A DNA stretch of 6,188 nt from positions 1 to 6,188 of the forward strand of contig JAAYRN010000173.1 in the NCBI GenBank assembly GCA_012518765.1, in the 5' to 3' direction. Within the stretch, counting starts at the first letter, position 1. Each line of letters starts with the position of its first letter. This stretch comes from Bacteroidales bacterium (lineage in GTDB: Bacteria > Bacteroidota > Bacteroidia > Bacteroidales > WCHB1-69). Positions 6,185 through 6,188 of the stretch are shown here, piece after piece. The translations under genes were made by a program, and so were the position numbers. A model generated the notes under the pieces. The model was not told the DNA's origin. It ran no database searches and saw nothing but the letters and a program-made list of their open reading frames with translations.

Positions 6185-6188
6185 CGGT
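6176..6188. repeat. Start of a third attC-like site (cut by window end)
   Basis: GGCATATAACGGT ends the window. Its first ten bases are the exact reverse complement of GTTATATGCC at 4947-4956, and the following CG resembles the base after the left box in sites 1 and 2 (AACG). Only the box is visible; the hairpin body would lie to the right. It implies that the array continues. Confidence 0.6.

Noticed and set aside
3881..6188. Insertion sequence with terminal inverted repeats, or a CRISPR array
   Set aside because: No transposase is present, the inverted ends differ from one interval to the next, and the repeats are ~118 nt, only two complete copies, separated by whole genes.

Overview
The window looks like a stretch of an AT-rich Bacteroidota chromosome. 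The first half has a gene set typical of that phylum: the C-terminal part of a DUF2851 protein, a DUF1573 lipoprotein, YajC and a single-span YbbR-like protein. The one recognisable promoter element has the Bacteroidota -7 form TAnnTTTG, and the secreted proteins have Bacteroidota-style signals. The genus cannot be told from the sequence.

Layout. Positions 1-3004 are conserved chromosomal genes, all on the + strand: DUF2851 (open at the left edge), then a tight run of DUF1573 lipoprotein, yajC, YbbR-like protein and a TIGR01212/YhcC-type radical SAM protein, probably one operon from a promoter near 766-773. A tyrosine recombinase of 280 residues follows on the + strand (3020-3862) with all its catalytic residues.

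From 3881 to the right edge the sequence looks like an integron-style gene-cassette array. Two GC-rich hairpin-forming sites (3881-4017 and 4820-4956) look like attC sites. Each has an RYYYAAC-like box and a GTTRRRY-like box around a body of exactly 118 nt, and the two bodies share sequence islands. A third box starts at 6176 and is cut by the window end. Each interval between sites has perfectly complementary ends (GTTAGTGCC/GGCACTAAC, then GTTATATGCC/GGCATATAAC), as expected if each cassette carries both halves of its own attC site. Each interval holds one - strand gene that nearly fills it: an unrecognised 261-residue soluble protein, and a secreted TlpA-like thioredoxin-fold protein.

How it may work. 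The cassette genes read leftward, each followed by its hairpin site, and run toward the 3' end of the recombinase. The recombinase is the obvious candidate for moving the cassettes, but it lacks the insertion that marks classical IntI integron integrases and sits at the tail of the visible array, not next to an attI-like head. The region is therefore either an unusual Bacteroidota integron-like system driven by a Xer-like recombinase, or the end of a long array whose true integrase and attI lie outside the window. This is the part most worth following up.
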